Assembly: GCF_018294505.1 (NCBI RefSeq)
Contig: NC_057796.1
Location: 266,577,981 to 266,641,980, forward strand
From: Triticum aestivum
Lineage: Eukaryota; Streptophyta; Magnoliopsida; Poales; Poaceae
Reading direction: 5' to 3'
DNA: 64,000 nucleotides
Shown here: positions 22,395 through 34,112 of the stretch, in pieces
How positions within the stretch are numbered: position 1 is the stretch's first letter
How the letters are laid out: each line of letters opens with the position of its first letter
The notes under the pieces: model-generated
Told to the model about the DNA's origin: nothing
The model's database searches: none
Seen by the model: the letters and a program-made list of their open reading frames with translations, nothing else
Made by a program: the position numbers and the translations under genes

Positions 22395-22460
22395 TAGGTT
22401 CCGGAAGAGGTGACGGAGCCGCGAACTTCGCCGAGCTAGACTCCGACTTCTCCGAACCAG
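22395..22460 (+). other. Predicted LTR leader exon 1 (acidic mini-ORF), element B
   Basis: It lies after TATTGCAG and ends CCAG before GCAAGA, a GC-type donor. Read in the phase that fits exon 2, it codes 21 residues with a DGAANFAELDSDFSEP core. In the 3' LTR (32166-32231) the acceptor is altered to GCCG. No initiator ATG was located upstream. Confidence 0.4.
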
Positions 22461-23333
22461 GCAAGAATGTTTTGAACATTTGATATGACAGGTGTTTTAC
22501 ATGTTTGCGTGAAAGTTTGTGCGTGACATATGAGTGTCGGTGAATACCTCGTTGCTTGTGAGGCAACTACCCGCGTGTTCCAAAGTTGCAATGATCTCTG
22601 ATGAGAGATGGCCTAATCATGTGGTGACATGAAGGACAACAAGGTGGTACTGTTGTAGCATACCAGCCTTGCGTCATCCGACTATTTTCAATGTTAACGT
22701 GGACGGAGTCACGTTATCGTCCTTTCCCCCTTCCGTACTACCACATGTTTCATTTGCCAGGATGCGGTTTAGTAAGTTGGTAACCTCTTTCCGTGTACAC
22801 ACCAAACGGAGAGGCCGGGATGATGGTACCTTGGCCCAGGATTAAAGCCAGTCATCCGGTCAGGGGGCATGGGTGTTTCCGGTTGGGACCGAGAGGGGGG
22901 GCACCCCCTTAGAGCGCGCGTATAGAAATTTGATCCCATGCTACGCGAGGTTGTAGCCTCCCCGTCTCAAGGTTTTTCTTGAACGTTGCTGAGGGTGATC
23001 CCTGGCTTCGGGAATGTTGAATTGGGTGTGTACTGGATAGACGTGTTTCTTCTAAAACACCGTAAACGGAACTAGTCCCTGTGACTACGGAAATCCGTTG
23101 GCTGTGGTTAAGTACAAACTCTGCAGAGTCAAATTCTTCCAAGTCATCGTATCCATGATCAAGTAGTGTAATCAATATATCCATATCTATCTGCGTGGAA
23201 ACCTTGTCCCCGGTGAACAAGCTCAAGTGGTAAATCCAGTTTAATTATTATTCCTGTGGATGGACTGACTTTATATTTGTCTCATACTTGTGATAATTTA
23301 TGTTCCCGAACTATTGAATTATTGAGCTACAAT

Positions 23334-23520
23334 ATAATCCCTTTATGTGATGTCGCTCAGACGTCCGACTGTGGCGTGTTTTTGTTTCTTACTTTAAATA
23401 TAAGCCCTTTATGTGATGTCGCTCAGACGTCCGACTGTGGCATGCACTGTCTTTATTTTCTGTTATAAGCCCTTTATGTGGTGTCGCCCCGACGCCCGAC
23501 TGTGGCATTATTATTCTCGC
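23334..23520 (+). repeat. 65-66-bp tandem repeat in the LTR, three units
   Basis: The units start at 23334, 23400 and 23465, each with CCCTTTATGTGATGTCGC and GTCCGACTGTGGC. They are repeated in the 3' LTR at 33105-33290. Confidence 0.85.
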
Positions 23521-23748
23521 AGTTTCCTCTCGAGGAGTCATTCAGACCCTCGTTTGGCACCAGTATTACTATTCTGCAGTTTCCGCTCGAGGAGTCATTC
23601 AGACCCTCGTTTGGCACCAGTATTACTATTCTGCAGTTTCCGCTCGAGGAGTCATTCAGACCCTCGTTTGGCACCAGTATTACTATTTTGCAGTTTCCGC
23701 TCGAGGAGTCATTCAGACCCTCGTTTGGCACCCAGTATTTATTATCTC
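23520..23748 (+). repeat. 57-bp tandem repeat in the LTR, four units
   Basis: Four 57-bp units begin CAGTTTCC and contain CTCGAGGAGTCATTCAGACC. A 57-bp period keeps reading frames open, giving 19-residue repeats on both strands that I do not consider genes. The copy in the 3' LTR starts at 33291. Confidence 0.92.
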
Positions 23749-23868
23749 TATGTCTGAACGCACTGGTTAACTTGTTCTTATGCTTCATGTTTACATTTGT
23801 TATATCTTATGTCCGAACTGTCTTGTGAGTACTTTCATAGTACTCACCTGGCTTGTTGATTTGGCCAG

Positions 23869-23924
23869 ATGTTGACGAAGGCGATCTCTTGGATGAAGAG
23901 TTTGATAGCGCGTCCGACGCCTAA
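23869..23924 (+). other. Predicted LTR leader exon 2 (acidic mini-ORF), element B
   Basis: It follows TTTGGCCAG. Joined to 22460 in phase, it codes DVDEGDLLDEEFDSASDA and a TAA at 23922-23924. It is kept in the 3' LTR at 33640-33695. Confidence 0.45.
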
Positions 23925-24320
23925 AGGAGTCCCAGTCAGTCCCGCGCGATCCCGGATATTGGTCACTTGTATTATATACGCTTCCGCCACCCGCTATAAG
24001 TCTCCTCGAGCCTCACTCCGACGCTCGAAGAGCTGTAGTCTTCAGGAGTCATATCACTCGCTTCGCGGTGATATTTCCACCACCGTTATTATCGTGATTT
24101 AGTAGTATGCCACCCTATCCGCCGTCTTGTTTTATCGGCGTGCGTGTAATAAATTGTTGGGTAGTCCCCGCTCAACCTTGTATTATATTCAGTACTCCTG
24201 GTATTTTTCTTCTGTGACCAAGATATTGTCTACCAGTGAGAAGGAATTCTTCCTTACTGGTCCATAAAAGGGATTGGTCTCTCAATAATTATTTTATTGA
24301 AAAACCGGTCGTGACAAGCT

Positions 24321-24333
24321 TGGTATCAGAGCC
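24321..24333 (+). other. Primer-binding site of element B (tRNA-iMet)
   Basis: TGGTATCAGAGCC lies 4 bp after the LTR end, complementary to the 3' end of initiator tRNA-Met. Confidence 0.92.
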
Positions 24334-24482
24334 AGGCTGACTGTAGGAAGCCAGTAGGTGCGATCGCTAATCGGTTATTAGCGTCTTTTGTGCTTTTTCA
24401 GCATTTGGCAATTGTAGCTATTTTCTGTTGGTCATCATAAATTTATGACATGACTACTCAGAATTTTTGCCTACTTTTGTAG

Positions 24483-25289
24483 ATGGCTGGCAGCAGCTGT
24501 GAGAATCGAGTGTTCACGAACGTGCCCGAGGGGTTTGTCAAGCTCCTCGTCTCCATCACCAAGCTCGCGATCGGGCCAGCAGCTCGCCCGGAGTTCACAC
24601 TCTATCAGCACAAGCTCAGCGACGACGTGTCTATGCACCAAGCTGTGGTGCAATTCAAGGGAGGACGTTCTGCAGCTCGCCACTTCTGTTTTGTGGGAAG
24701 GGCCATGCCTACGGAGAGGCATGCCATGCAGATGGCTGCCCGTGAGGCGATAGCTCGTCTTCGGGACATCCTTCCTACAATGAAGACTCGTCGCTACCGC
24801 TACCTCCCATGCCATGTGCCCTACACCAGTCACTATGCATTCGCCTGCCATCGGGGAGAGCGAGATGAAGCCATCGAGATGGTTGTGGAGTATCTCAAGG
24901 CTCTGGAGGAGTCTTTCGATAACCTCGTAGACGATCTTGTGGCTGCCCACACGGACTTAGTCCGGGGCGGTCCCGCCAGCAAGAAGGAGCTGCTCCACAC
25001 GGCGCCGCCTCTGACATTCGTCTCGTCCTCAGCATCTTATGCACCGGCCGTTTTGGCCACTGCTCGCCGTCTGCCTACCACTGAGGAGTTCGACCGAGTC
25101 ATTGCTCCTACTCCAGTCAGAGCTGCACCGCCTGCCGCACCCGCTCTACCGCCTGTCGCTCCCGCACCATCACCGCAGCGCAGCATCACGCGCCAGGAGC
25201 CAGCTAGAGAGGAGGTGGAGGTTGATTCTCCTGGACCGCTGAGTCTCGCCATCGGCAAGGGAAAGGAAATCTTCACCATCTCCGACTGA
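24483..25289 (+). CDS. Accessory ORF upstream of gag (ORF0-like), dsRBD-like pattern
   Basis: An intact 268-codon sense ORF begins 150 bp after the PBS and ends 327 bp before the gag ATG, in its own frame. Residues about 18-97 follow the order of a double-stranded RNA-binding fold: a helix (FVKLLVSITKLAI), a P-E-F-T-L strand, MHQAVVQFKG strand, CFVGRAMPTE turn, then a second helix AMQMAAREAIARLRDI like the A-x-Q-x-A-A-x-x-A-L helix. The basic K-K-x-x-K of true dsRBDs is replaced by TERH. Residues 130-165 are helical and acidic (ERDEAIEMVVEYLKALEE); the rest is a Pro/Ala linker. No transmembrane helix is seen. An extra ORF before gag is, as I recall, described for some rice gypsy elements (RIRE3/RIRE8 orf0); homology to those is not established here. 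Confidence 0.7.
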   Translation: MAGSSCENRVFTNVPEGFVKLLVSITKLAIGPAARPEFTLYQHKLSDDVSMHQAVVQFKGGRSAARHFCFVGRAMPTERHAMQMAAREAIARLRDILPTMKTRRYRYLPCHVPYTSHYAFACHRGERDEAIEMVVEYLKALEESFDNLVDDLVAAHTDLVRGGPASKKELLHTAPPLTFVSSSASYAPAVLATARRLPTTEEFDRVIAPTPVRAAPPAAPALPPVAPAPSPQRSITRQEPAREEVEVDSPGPLSLAIGKGKEIFTISD

Positions 25290-25615
25290 GAGCGCCGAGT
25301 AGCCGCGCGTTATGTCTACTTGTATGATGTGTTGCTTTATCTGTACGCTAGTTTGCATTGGTGTGTTTGCTGCTTTCCGAAGTAGTACGCTAGCGTAAAT
25401 AACATGTCAGGAATGTGTACGCGCATCCTGAGTGCTGTATCGTGAGTTTGCTTTTCGCGTGTAAGATATATGCTAAGCAGTTCTTCTCCGTGCAAAATCA
25501 TTTATGTTTTCTTGAAAAACCTTGAGGTCTTTTAAATTGTTGCCTTTGCAAGATTTTCCCTGTGCTACACAGTTTTTCTCATGGGTTTTGCAATATAATA
25601 CCCCAGACTGGAAAA

Positions 25616-28600
25616 ATGTCTCGCCCGTGGACTCGCTCCATGCCCAATCAGCCAGAAGAGGTTTACGGGACGCAGACTAGCAACAATTTCACTCAGGGTC
25701 AGTCCAGTCAACAAGACAGCGAAGCAGCCCTGTCTCAAGTATGCCGTCTCTTCGAGCAAAGCCAGCAACAACACCAAGAGATGATGAATCATGTCATCAA
25801 TATGGGAAGCCACCGTGAACCCTATCAACCACATTCCAAGTTATCCGAGTTACAGAAGACTCGCCCCTCAACTTTTGCTCACACCGATAGGCCGCTGGAA
25901 GCCGATGATTGGCTTCGTGACATTGAAAGGAAACTAATTATTGCTCAGTGTTCGGATCATGAGAAGGTGCTTTATGCACCACACTACCTTACTGGAGCAG
26001 CTGCAGCATGGTGGGAAAACTTCCTACACATGCATCCCAGTGAACACAACATCACCTGGGAAGGGTTCAAGGAAGGCTTCCGTGGGGCACACATCCCCAG
26101 GAGCATCATAAAGATCAAGAAGAGAGAGTTTGATGACCTGAAGCAGAGAGGCATGTCAGTGACAGAATACAATGGTCAGTTTACCCAGCTGTCTCATTAT
26201 GCCTACGACGAGCACATGACAGAAAATAAGAAGATGGAAAAATTCCTGGACGGCCTGGCACCAGCACTAAGATGCCAACTGATTGTACACACCTTTCCGG
26301 ATTTTAAAACTCTGGTGGACAAGGCCACCACCTTGGAAAATGAACGCCGTAGTTTGGAAGATATCCGTAAGCGAAAGAGGGACAAGACGACTCTTGCTCG
26401 CAACAACCGAGGCAAGAATGAGGTCCCAAGGACAGACGCAAGGAGATCCACCACTACTGATCCAAGGCCTGTCGAACAGTTTCATGCCAGGGACAAGGAG
26501 TACACGTACCGTCCAGGGGTCACCTGCTATGCTTGTGGTCAAGAAGGGCACTATGCTAAACAGTGCCCAAAGCCAAGGAACCCGGCACCCAAGCCAAACA
26601 ATGGTGGGAACAATCCAGCCCCCAAGCGCAACAATTTCAACCCCAACAACAACCACAGGAAGGGTCATCTGAACCATGTGACCCGGGAAGAAGCGCAGAA
26701 TGCCAAAGACATCGTGCTCGGTACGTTCCCTGTCAACACAGTACCTACCACAGTTTTGTTTGATTCTGGAGCTTCCCATTCGTTCGTTTCGAAGAGTTTT
26801 GTTTTGCAACATGGTTTTCCGATACTTCCCTTGGAAAAATCTATGATCATCAAGTCCCCCGGAAATAAGCATATCGCTCAGGGTTACTGCCAAGGAGTGG
26901 TCATTGAGTTCGAAGGACTACAATTCCGAGCAAATCTCATCGTGTTGGAGAGCAAAGGACTGGATGTCATTTTAGGAATGGACTGGTTGACCACCAACAA
27001 AGGATTCATCGACTGTTTCAATCGGACAGTGATTCTCACTCACCATCACGGCAAGACAATAAGGGTTTCCGCTCAAGAAAGGCCACGATCACAGCAACCG
27101 AAACTGAACAAAATGGACATTGCAGAACTGAGAAAAGTTCCAGTGGTATGCGAATTCCCTGATGTGTTCCCTGAAGAACTACCAGGCATGCCACCAGACC
27201 GAGAGATAGAATTCAGCATTGAACTAGCACCTGGCACCGCACCCATCTATAAGAAGCCTTATAGGATGGCACCCTCAAAATTGGTGGAGTTGAAGAAGCA
27301 GATAAAGGAATTATTGGACAAAGGATTTATTCGACCCAGCTCCTCACCTTGGGGTTCGCCAGTGTTGTTCGCCAAGAAAAAGGATGGGACACTGAGACTG
27401 TGTATAGACTATCGAGCCCTCAATATGGTCACCATCAAAAACAAATATCCGATGCCACGGATAAATGATTTGTTTGACCAGCTCGCACAAGCCAAGGTAT
27501 TCTCAAAAATTGATTTGAGGTCGGGATATCATCAACTGAAAGTACGGACAGAAGATATCCCCAAGACATCATTCACCTCCAGATATGGGTTATACGAGTT
27601 TACAGTGATGCCTTTTGGACTAACGAACGCCCCCGCATATTTCGTCCACCTCATGAACAAAGTGTTCATGAAATTCATGGACAAGTTTGTGGTGGTATTC
27701 ATTGACGATATTCTGGTTTACTCAAGGACACCAGAAGAGCATGCTGAGCATCTCAGCATTGTTTTGGGAGAATTAAGAAAACACCAGTTGTACGCCAAAT
27801 TTAGCAAGTGCGAATTTTGGCTAAGGCAAGTTGGTTTCCTAGGCCACATATTGAACCAAGAAGGCGTGGCCGTAGACCCAGAAAAAGTCAAAGCCATAGT
27901 TGACTGGAAGCCACCCGCTAATGTTACAGATGTGCGGAGTTTCCTGGGAATGGCCGGGTATTACAGAAGATTTATTGAAGGATTCTCCACTGTGGTGAAA
28001 CCTATAACACAGTTACTCAAGAAGGACAAGAAATTTGTATGGACGGAAGCATGCGAGCAGAGCTTCCAAGAACTTAAGAAGAAGCTGACAACCGCACCGG
28101 TCTTAACTGTGCCAGACATACACAAGAGTTTTGAAGTGTATTGTGACGCATCCCGAAAAGGTCTCGGATGTGTACTAATGCAGGATGGCAAAGTTGTCGC
28201 ATATGCCTCCAGGCAGCTGCGAAAACATGAGGAAAATTACCCAACACATGACTTGGAGCTAGCAGCAGTTATACATGCACTCAAGGAGTGGAGGCACTTT
28301 CTGTTGGGAAATCGTTGTGAAATATATACGGACCATAAGAGCCTCAAATATATTTTCACACAGCCAGAGCTAAATTTACGCCAACGACGCTGGTTGGAAT
28401 TGGTCAAGGACTATGATGTCGGCATTCACTACCATCCAGGGAAAGCAAATGTAGTGGCAGATGCCCTTAGTCGAAACCCCAGCCCGGACAATGACGGTCC
28501 GCAAAACTTGAGACCTGAGTTTCAGCAAGAGTTCGCTAGGCTCAACATGATGTTAGTCTCTGAGGGCACCGTATCAAATCTGGAGATACAACCCGCCCTG

Positions 28601-30059
28601 GTGGAACAAATTAAGAAGGCTCAACAGGGACATCCCAGCATCGAAGGTATAAAGAAGAAAATGAACCTTGGTAAGGCTTCAGAGTTCGTCACAGACAGTG
28701 AAGGAACATTATCGTACGGAGACAGACTTTGCGTACCTAACATTGAGGAACTCAAGCAACAAATCTTAACCGAAAGCCACACCGCTCCATACTCGATCCA
28801 CCCTGGAGGAACCCAAAATGTACAAGGACATTCAGGAAAGATTTTGGTGGCACGGTATGAAAAGAGATATAGCCCCATTCATTGCTTGTTGCGATTCATG
28901 TCAGTGCATCAAGGCCGAGCATCAAAAGCCAGCAGGGCTACTCCAGCCAAACAGGATACCGGAGTGGAAATGGGATGAAATAGGAATGGACTTCATTGTC
29001 GGATTACCCCGATCACAACGCGGAAATGACGCCATATGGGTCATCACAGACCGACTAACCAAGGTTGCTCATTTCATTCCCGTGAAGACTACCTACCCCA
29101 CACAAAGACTGGCCAAACTTTATCTCTCCCGGATAGTTTGCTTGCATGGAGTCCCAAAGACTATAATATCAGACCGAGGCACACAATTCGTCTCCAAATT
29201 TTGGGATCACCTACAACAAGCTCTGGGCACGCAACTAGCTTTCAGTACAGCATACCACCCTCAGACTGATGGACAAACGGAACGTGTAAACCAGATCCTA
29301 GAGGATATGCTAAGAGCCTGTGTGCTCACCTATGGATCCAGTTGGGAAGAGAGTTTGCCGTATGCCGAATTTGCTTACAACAACAGTTACCAAGCCAGCT
29401 TGCAAAGGGCACCCTTTGAAGCATTGTACGGACGGAGGTGTCGTACCCCACTGAATTGGTCAGAAACAGGTGACAGCCGTATCTTCGGCCCAGACATGCT
29501 TAAGGAGGCCGAGGAGAAAGTTAAGAAGATCAGGGACAGACTCAAGACAACGCAGAGCCGACAAAAGAGCTACTATGATCAGAAGCATCGTGAGGTCAGC
29601 TTTGAACCCGGTGATTCCGTATACCTACAAGTATCTCCTATGAGGGGTCTGCAGCGGTTCAAAATTAAGGGGAAGCTAGCCCCAAGATTTATTGGACCAT
29701 TTTGTATAAAGGCACGAAGAGGCACGGTAGCCTACCAACTAGACCTACCCAAGGAGCTGTCAGACGTCCATGACGTATTCCACGTCTCACAGTTGAGAAA
29801 ATGTGTGAGTAACCCGGAGAAGCATGTACCTCATGAGAACATTGATATGCAACCAGATCTCACCTACAGAGAGAGGCCGATAAAGATATTGGAAGAGTCT
29901 GAAAGGAGGACCCGTCAGAAAACGACAAGATTTTTCAGGGTTTAGTGGAGCAACCACACTGAGGATGAAGCCACATGGGAAAGGGAAGATTTTCTCCGGG
30001 CAGAGTATCCATATCTATTTGAGGATCAGCAGAAATCTCGAGGACGAGATTTTTCCTAA
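25616..30059 (+). pseudogene. Gag-pol polyprotein of element B (one frameshift, one stop)
   Basis: The ATG at 25616 (AAAAATGTCT) is preferred over the upstream GTG because it begins at the gag-like start. Domains in order: Retrotrans_gag (about aa 90-190), CCHC knuckle [14 protein letters not shown] (about 304-317), aspartic protease [10 protein letters not shown] (about 382), RT from about 548 with FIDDILVYS near 695, RNase H (about 839-955), and the first His of the integrase HHCC. A single extra base near 28810-28817 shifts the frame. Integrase continues at 28818-29945 with the CDSC knuckle, MDFIVGLPRS, ISDRGTQF and TERVNQ (D, D, E). A TAG at 29943-29945 then interrupts a chromodomain-like tail that would end at 30059. 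It is otherwise full length. Confidence 0.9.
28818..29945 (+). pseudogene. Integrase segment of element B pol, in the shifted frame
   Basis: This 375-codon frame holds the second half of the integrase zinc finger, the catalytic core with both aspartates and the glutamate, and the GPF/Y-type region (PRFIGPFCI). It lacks its own translation start and depends on the upstream pol frame. Confidence 0.85.
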
Positions 30060-30071
30060 GGGGGTAGGTGT
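30055..30071 (+). other. Polypurine tract of element B
   Basis: CCTAAGGGGGTAGGTGT directly precedes the 3' LTR TGTGACACC. Confidence 0.8.
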
Positions 30072-33000
30072 TGTGACACCCAAGTTTTTATTTGGATTTT
30101 TCAAAAGATTTTATTTGACTTGAGGGAGGTGATTTAAATTTTTTTCCTCAAAAGAACTCTCCCTTTTCAAATTTCTTTTTTTGGCAAAAGTTTTATTTGG
30201 ATTCACCCAAGATCTGTTTTTGGTCTTGGAGGTTCTTGCTTTTCTTTTGGACTCAAGACAAAATACTTTTCACTTGGGAAAATGCCTTTTGAAAATCTCC
30301 TTGAAATTTGCACTATGGCTTTTGGAATAATCCTTTGCCACTTTCAACAATTCTCTCTTGCCATGACCTTAGTGCAAATACTCTCTCTCCTAACCCTTCC
30401 CTCACCTTTGGACCATGATTTACATCAAATCCAGCAAGTTGAACCTCCCCATGTGATTATTTTTCATTTAAATCTTATTCAAATAAATTTCTGTCTTCTC
30501 TTCTAGCACTTGGAGATTTACAAAGGAACTCCACTTTCTGTTTTGATTTTTGCCCCCAAACCAACTCCCCTTCCTAGTCCTTTGAACCCACAACCAAGAT
30601 CCATGAAGATCCACTGGTCTTCAGTTCAAAATTTTCAAACTACACTTGCTGCAAGTTTGGACCAGATTTGTCAAATTTGGTGAAATTCATTCAAACCCTT
30701 CTCCAAAAATTCCAAGTAAAATCAGGCAGCCTCTGGGTGCATTGAGTGGTCACCTCACCAAGTTACAGCCCCAGAAAAAAAATTCTACTTGCCAAATCTT
30801 TCTGTTGAACACCTGCAGTGCATTGTCAAACTCAGGTTCAGAAAATTCAGAGAACAGTTCAGTGGCTTGCTGTCGTTTTCTTCAGAACCCGACGTCGATC
30901 TCGCCAGTGCCGCTATGTCGCCGTGTTCCCTGTCCCCTCCCCCTTGTCCTCTGCACCGCACGAGCGTCTGGCACCTTGTGGACGTCGGCGACGAGCAGCA
31001 GAAGGTGCGCCGCCCCATGACCGACGCCAGCGGCGGCTTTGCGGCCGCCAGCGAGAGACACGGCGCCGACAGCGCCACCCAGCGCCGCCCAAGCCACCGG
31101 AGCTCGCCGCGTGGCCTTCCACTCCCCCGAATGCGCTGCCACTCTCGTCGTGAACCGCAGGGCGCAGAGCGCGCTCTCTGCCGCCGCCGTGCCCGTGCGG
31201 CCACCCCACCGTGGACCGGCGCCGTTACGCCAAGACCAGCCGTGATTAGCGGGGGAATGACACCAGTAACTTCCACTGATGCTGCCTGGCCACTCAAACC
31301 TCCTGCCAATCCACTGCATCGCCGTAATCGCTCGCCGGAGATTCTCCGTTCACGGCCACCCCGTCGATCCACCTATAAATAGAGGCCCCGAGCTTCAACT
31401 CGAGCACACACCATCCCTGCACTCCACCTAGAGAACGCCTAGCCACTGGAAGAGCTCCGAGGAGGTCTCCTTCCCCGACTCCGGCCGCCGCGACCCGCCA
31501 CGGGATCCAGCTCGATTCGCCCCCGTGCGTGCGCCTCCGCCTCCCGTCTCTTGCCAGTAGCTTCACTATGCATCTCTCCTTCTGACCCGCGCTTCAATTC
31601 GAAGTTTGCAGCCCTCCACCGGAGTTCTCCACCCTCACCCGAGCCGCCGTCCGCCGGAGAAAGTGTCGCCATCGACGTGGTGCTCCCCGTTGGCCGAGTC
31701 CACCACCCACCGACGCGGAAGAACAAGCTGAAGCTCTTGGTACCCTCCGATCCTCCTGACTCGCCATGGTTCGACGCCGGCGTCCACCGCAGTCTTCGGG
31801 CACCGGCGAGCTTTTCAAACCTGACATGTGGACCCCGCATGTCAGCCTCTGTTCTATTCTTTCGCGAACCGTTTTCTGTTGGCGCCCTCGGGCAAAATAT
31901 GTTTTCCCTCTTTAGCTAGCGCATTTCTTACCGAAGCGTTTTCTGGTTTCTCAGTTTAAACCCTGGAACTTTTCTGTTTCATTACAGATAAGTCCCTGGA
32001 CAGAAACCTTTATAACTTTTTATTTAAAAGGGATTTTTGAGTGATTCTTTTTCTGACAGTCTTAAAATTTTGTCTAGTTTTTTATGAGATTTATTTGGAA
32101 TTTTTTTGGAGAAGTTTCTGTGCACGCGTTGGTTTTCACGTTAGTGCCCGTTATCGTTATTGCCGTAGGTTCCGGAAGAGGTGACGGAGCCGCGAACTTC
32201 GCCGAGCTAGACTCCGACTTCTCCGAACCAGGCAAGCATGTTTTGAACATTTGATATGATAGGTGTTTTACATGTTTGCATGAAAGTTTGTGCGTGACAT
32301 ATGAGTGTCGGTGAATACCTCGTTGCTTGTGAGGCAACTACCCGCGTGTTCCAAAGTTGCGATGATCTCTGATGAGAGATGGCCTAATCATGTGGTGACA
32401 TGAAGGACATCAAGGTGGTACTGTTGTAGCATACCAGCCTTGCATCATCCGACTATTTCCAACGTTAACGTGGACGGAGTCACGTTATCGTCCTTTCCCC
32501 CTTCCGTACTACCACATGTTTCATTTGCCAGGATGCGGTTTAGTAAGTTGGTAACCTCTTTCCGTGTACACACCAAACAGAGAGGCCGGGATGATGGTAC
32601 CTTGGCCCAGGATTAAAGCCAGTCATCCGGTCAGGGGGCATGGGTGTTTCCGGTTGGGACCGAGAGGGGGGGCACCCCCTTAGAGCGCGCGTATAGAAAT
32701 TTGATCCCATGCTACGCGAGGTTGTAGCCTCCCCGTCTCAAGGTTTTTCTTGAACGTTGCTGAGGGTGATCCCTGGCTTCGGGAATGTTGAATTGGGTGT
32801 GTACTGGATAGACGTGTTTCTTCTAAAACACCGTAAACGGAACTAGTCCCTGTGACTACGGAAATCCGTTGGCTGTGGTTAAGTACAAACTCTGCAGAGT
32901 CAAATTCTTCCAAGTCATCGTATCCATGATCAAGTAGTGTAATCAATATATCCATATCTATCTGCGTGGAAACCTTGTCCCCGGTGAACAAGCTCAAGTG

Positions 33001-34087
33001 GTAAATCCAGTTTAATTATTATTCCTGTGGATGGACTGACTTTATATTTGTCTCATACTTGTGATAATTTATGTTCCCGAACTATTGAATTATTGAGCTA
33101 CAATATAAGCCCTTTATGTGATGTCGCTCAGACGTCCGACTGTGGCGTGTTTTTGTTTCTTACTTTAAATATAAGCCCTTTATGTGATGTCGCTCAGACG
33201 TCCGACTGTGGCATGCACTGTCTTTATTTTCTGTTATAAGCCCTTTATGTGGTGTCGCCCCGACGCCCGACTGTGGCATTATTATTCTCGCAGTTTCCTC
33301 TCGAGGAGTCATTCAGACCCTCATTTGGCACCAGTATTACTATTCTGCAGTTTCCGCTCGAGGAGTCATTCAGACCCTCGTTTGGCACCAGTATTACTAT
33401 TCTGCAGTTTCCGCTCGAGGAGTCATTCAGACCCTCGTTTGGCACCAGTATTACTATTTTGCAGTTTCCGCTCGAGGAGTCATTCAGACCCTCGTTTGGC
33501 ACCCAGTATTTATTATCTCTATGTCTGAACGCACTGGTTAACTTGTTCTTATGCTTCATGTTTACATTTGTTATATCTTATGTCCGAACTGTCTTGTGAG
33601 TACTTTCATACTACTCACCTGGCTTGTTGATTTGGCCAGATGTTGACGAAGGCGATCTCTTGGATGAAGAGTTTGATAGCGCGTCCGACGCCTAAAGGAG
33701 TCCCAGTCAGTCCCGCGCGATCCCGGATATTGGTCACTTGTATTATATACGCTTCCGCCACCCGCTATAAGTCTCCTCGAGCCTCACTCCGACGCTCGAA
33801 GAGCTGTAGTCTTCAAGAGTCATATCACTCGCTTCGCGGTGATATTTCCACCACCGTTATTATCGTGAGTTAGTAGTATGCCACCCTATCCGCCGTCTTG
33901 TTTTATCGGCATGCGTGTAATAAATTGTTGGGCAGTCCCCGCTCAACCTTGTATTATATTCAGTACTCCTGGTATTTTTCTTCTGTGACCAAGATATTGT
34001 CTACCAGTGAGAAGGAATTCTTCCTTACTGGTCCGTAAAAGGGATTGGTCTCTCAATAATTATTTTATTGAAAAACCGGTCGTGACA
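30072..34087 (+). mobile_element. 3' LTR of element B
   Basis: The 4016-bp copy of the 5' LTR begins right after the PPT. It is followed by the CGCGG target duplication and the resumed protease region of element A. Confidence 0.92.
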
Positions 34088-34112
34088 CGCGGCCACCGCT
34101 GGCGCCCTCCCG

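Larger units (their letters stand above)
20299..24316 (+). mobile_element. 5' LTR of element B
   Basis: The 4018-bp LTR holds a TATA box, leader exons, two tandem arrays and a palindrome near its end (about 24232-24259, CCAGTGAG...CTTACTGG). Apparent ORFs in its GC-rich promoter part are not conserved proteins. Confidence 0.92.
20299..34087 (+). mobile_element. Element B: chromovirus-type gypsy retrotransposon, nearly complete, 13.8 kb
   Basis: LTRs of 4018 bp (20299-24316) and 4016 bp (30072-34087) start TGTGACACCC and end GGTCGTGACA. A perfect CGCGG duplication flanks them (20294-20298 and 34088-34092). A tRNA-iMet PBS, an extra ORF, gag-pol and a PPT follow in order. The LTRs look about 99 percent identical by eye, implying a recent insertion. 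Pol order PR-RT-RH-IN with a chromodomain-like tail (WSNHTEDEATWERE) places it in the Tekay/Del-type chromovirus group. Confidence 0.92.

Noticed and set aside
23334..23748. CRISPR-like regular repeats
   Set aside because: Units are contiguous with no unique spacers and lie in a plant LTR.
23413..23828. Repetitive frames with a 19-residue period in the LTR
   Set aside because: Produced by the 57-bp tandem repeat; open on both strands.
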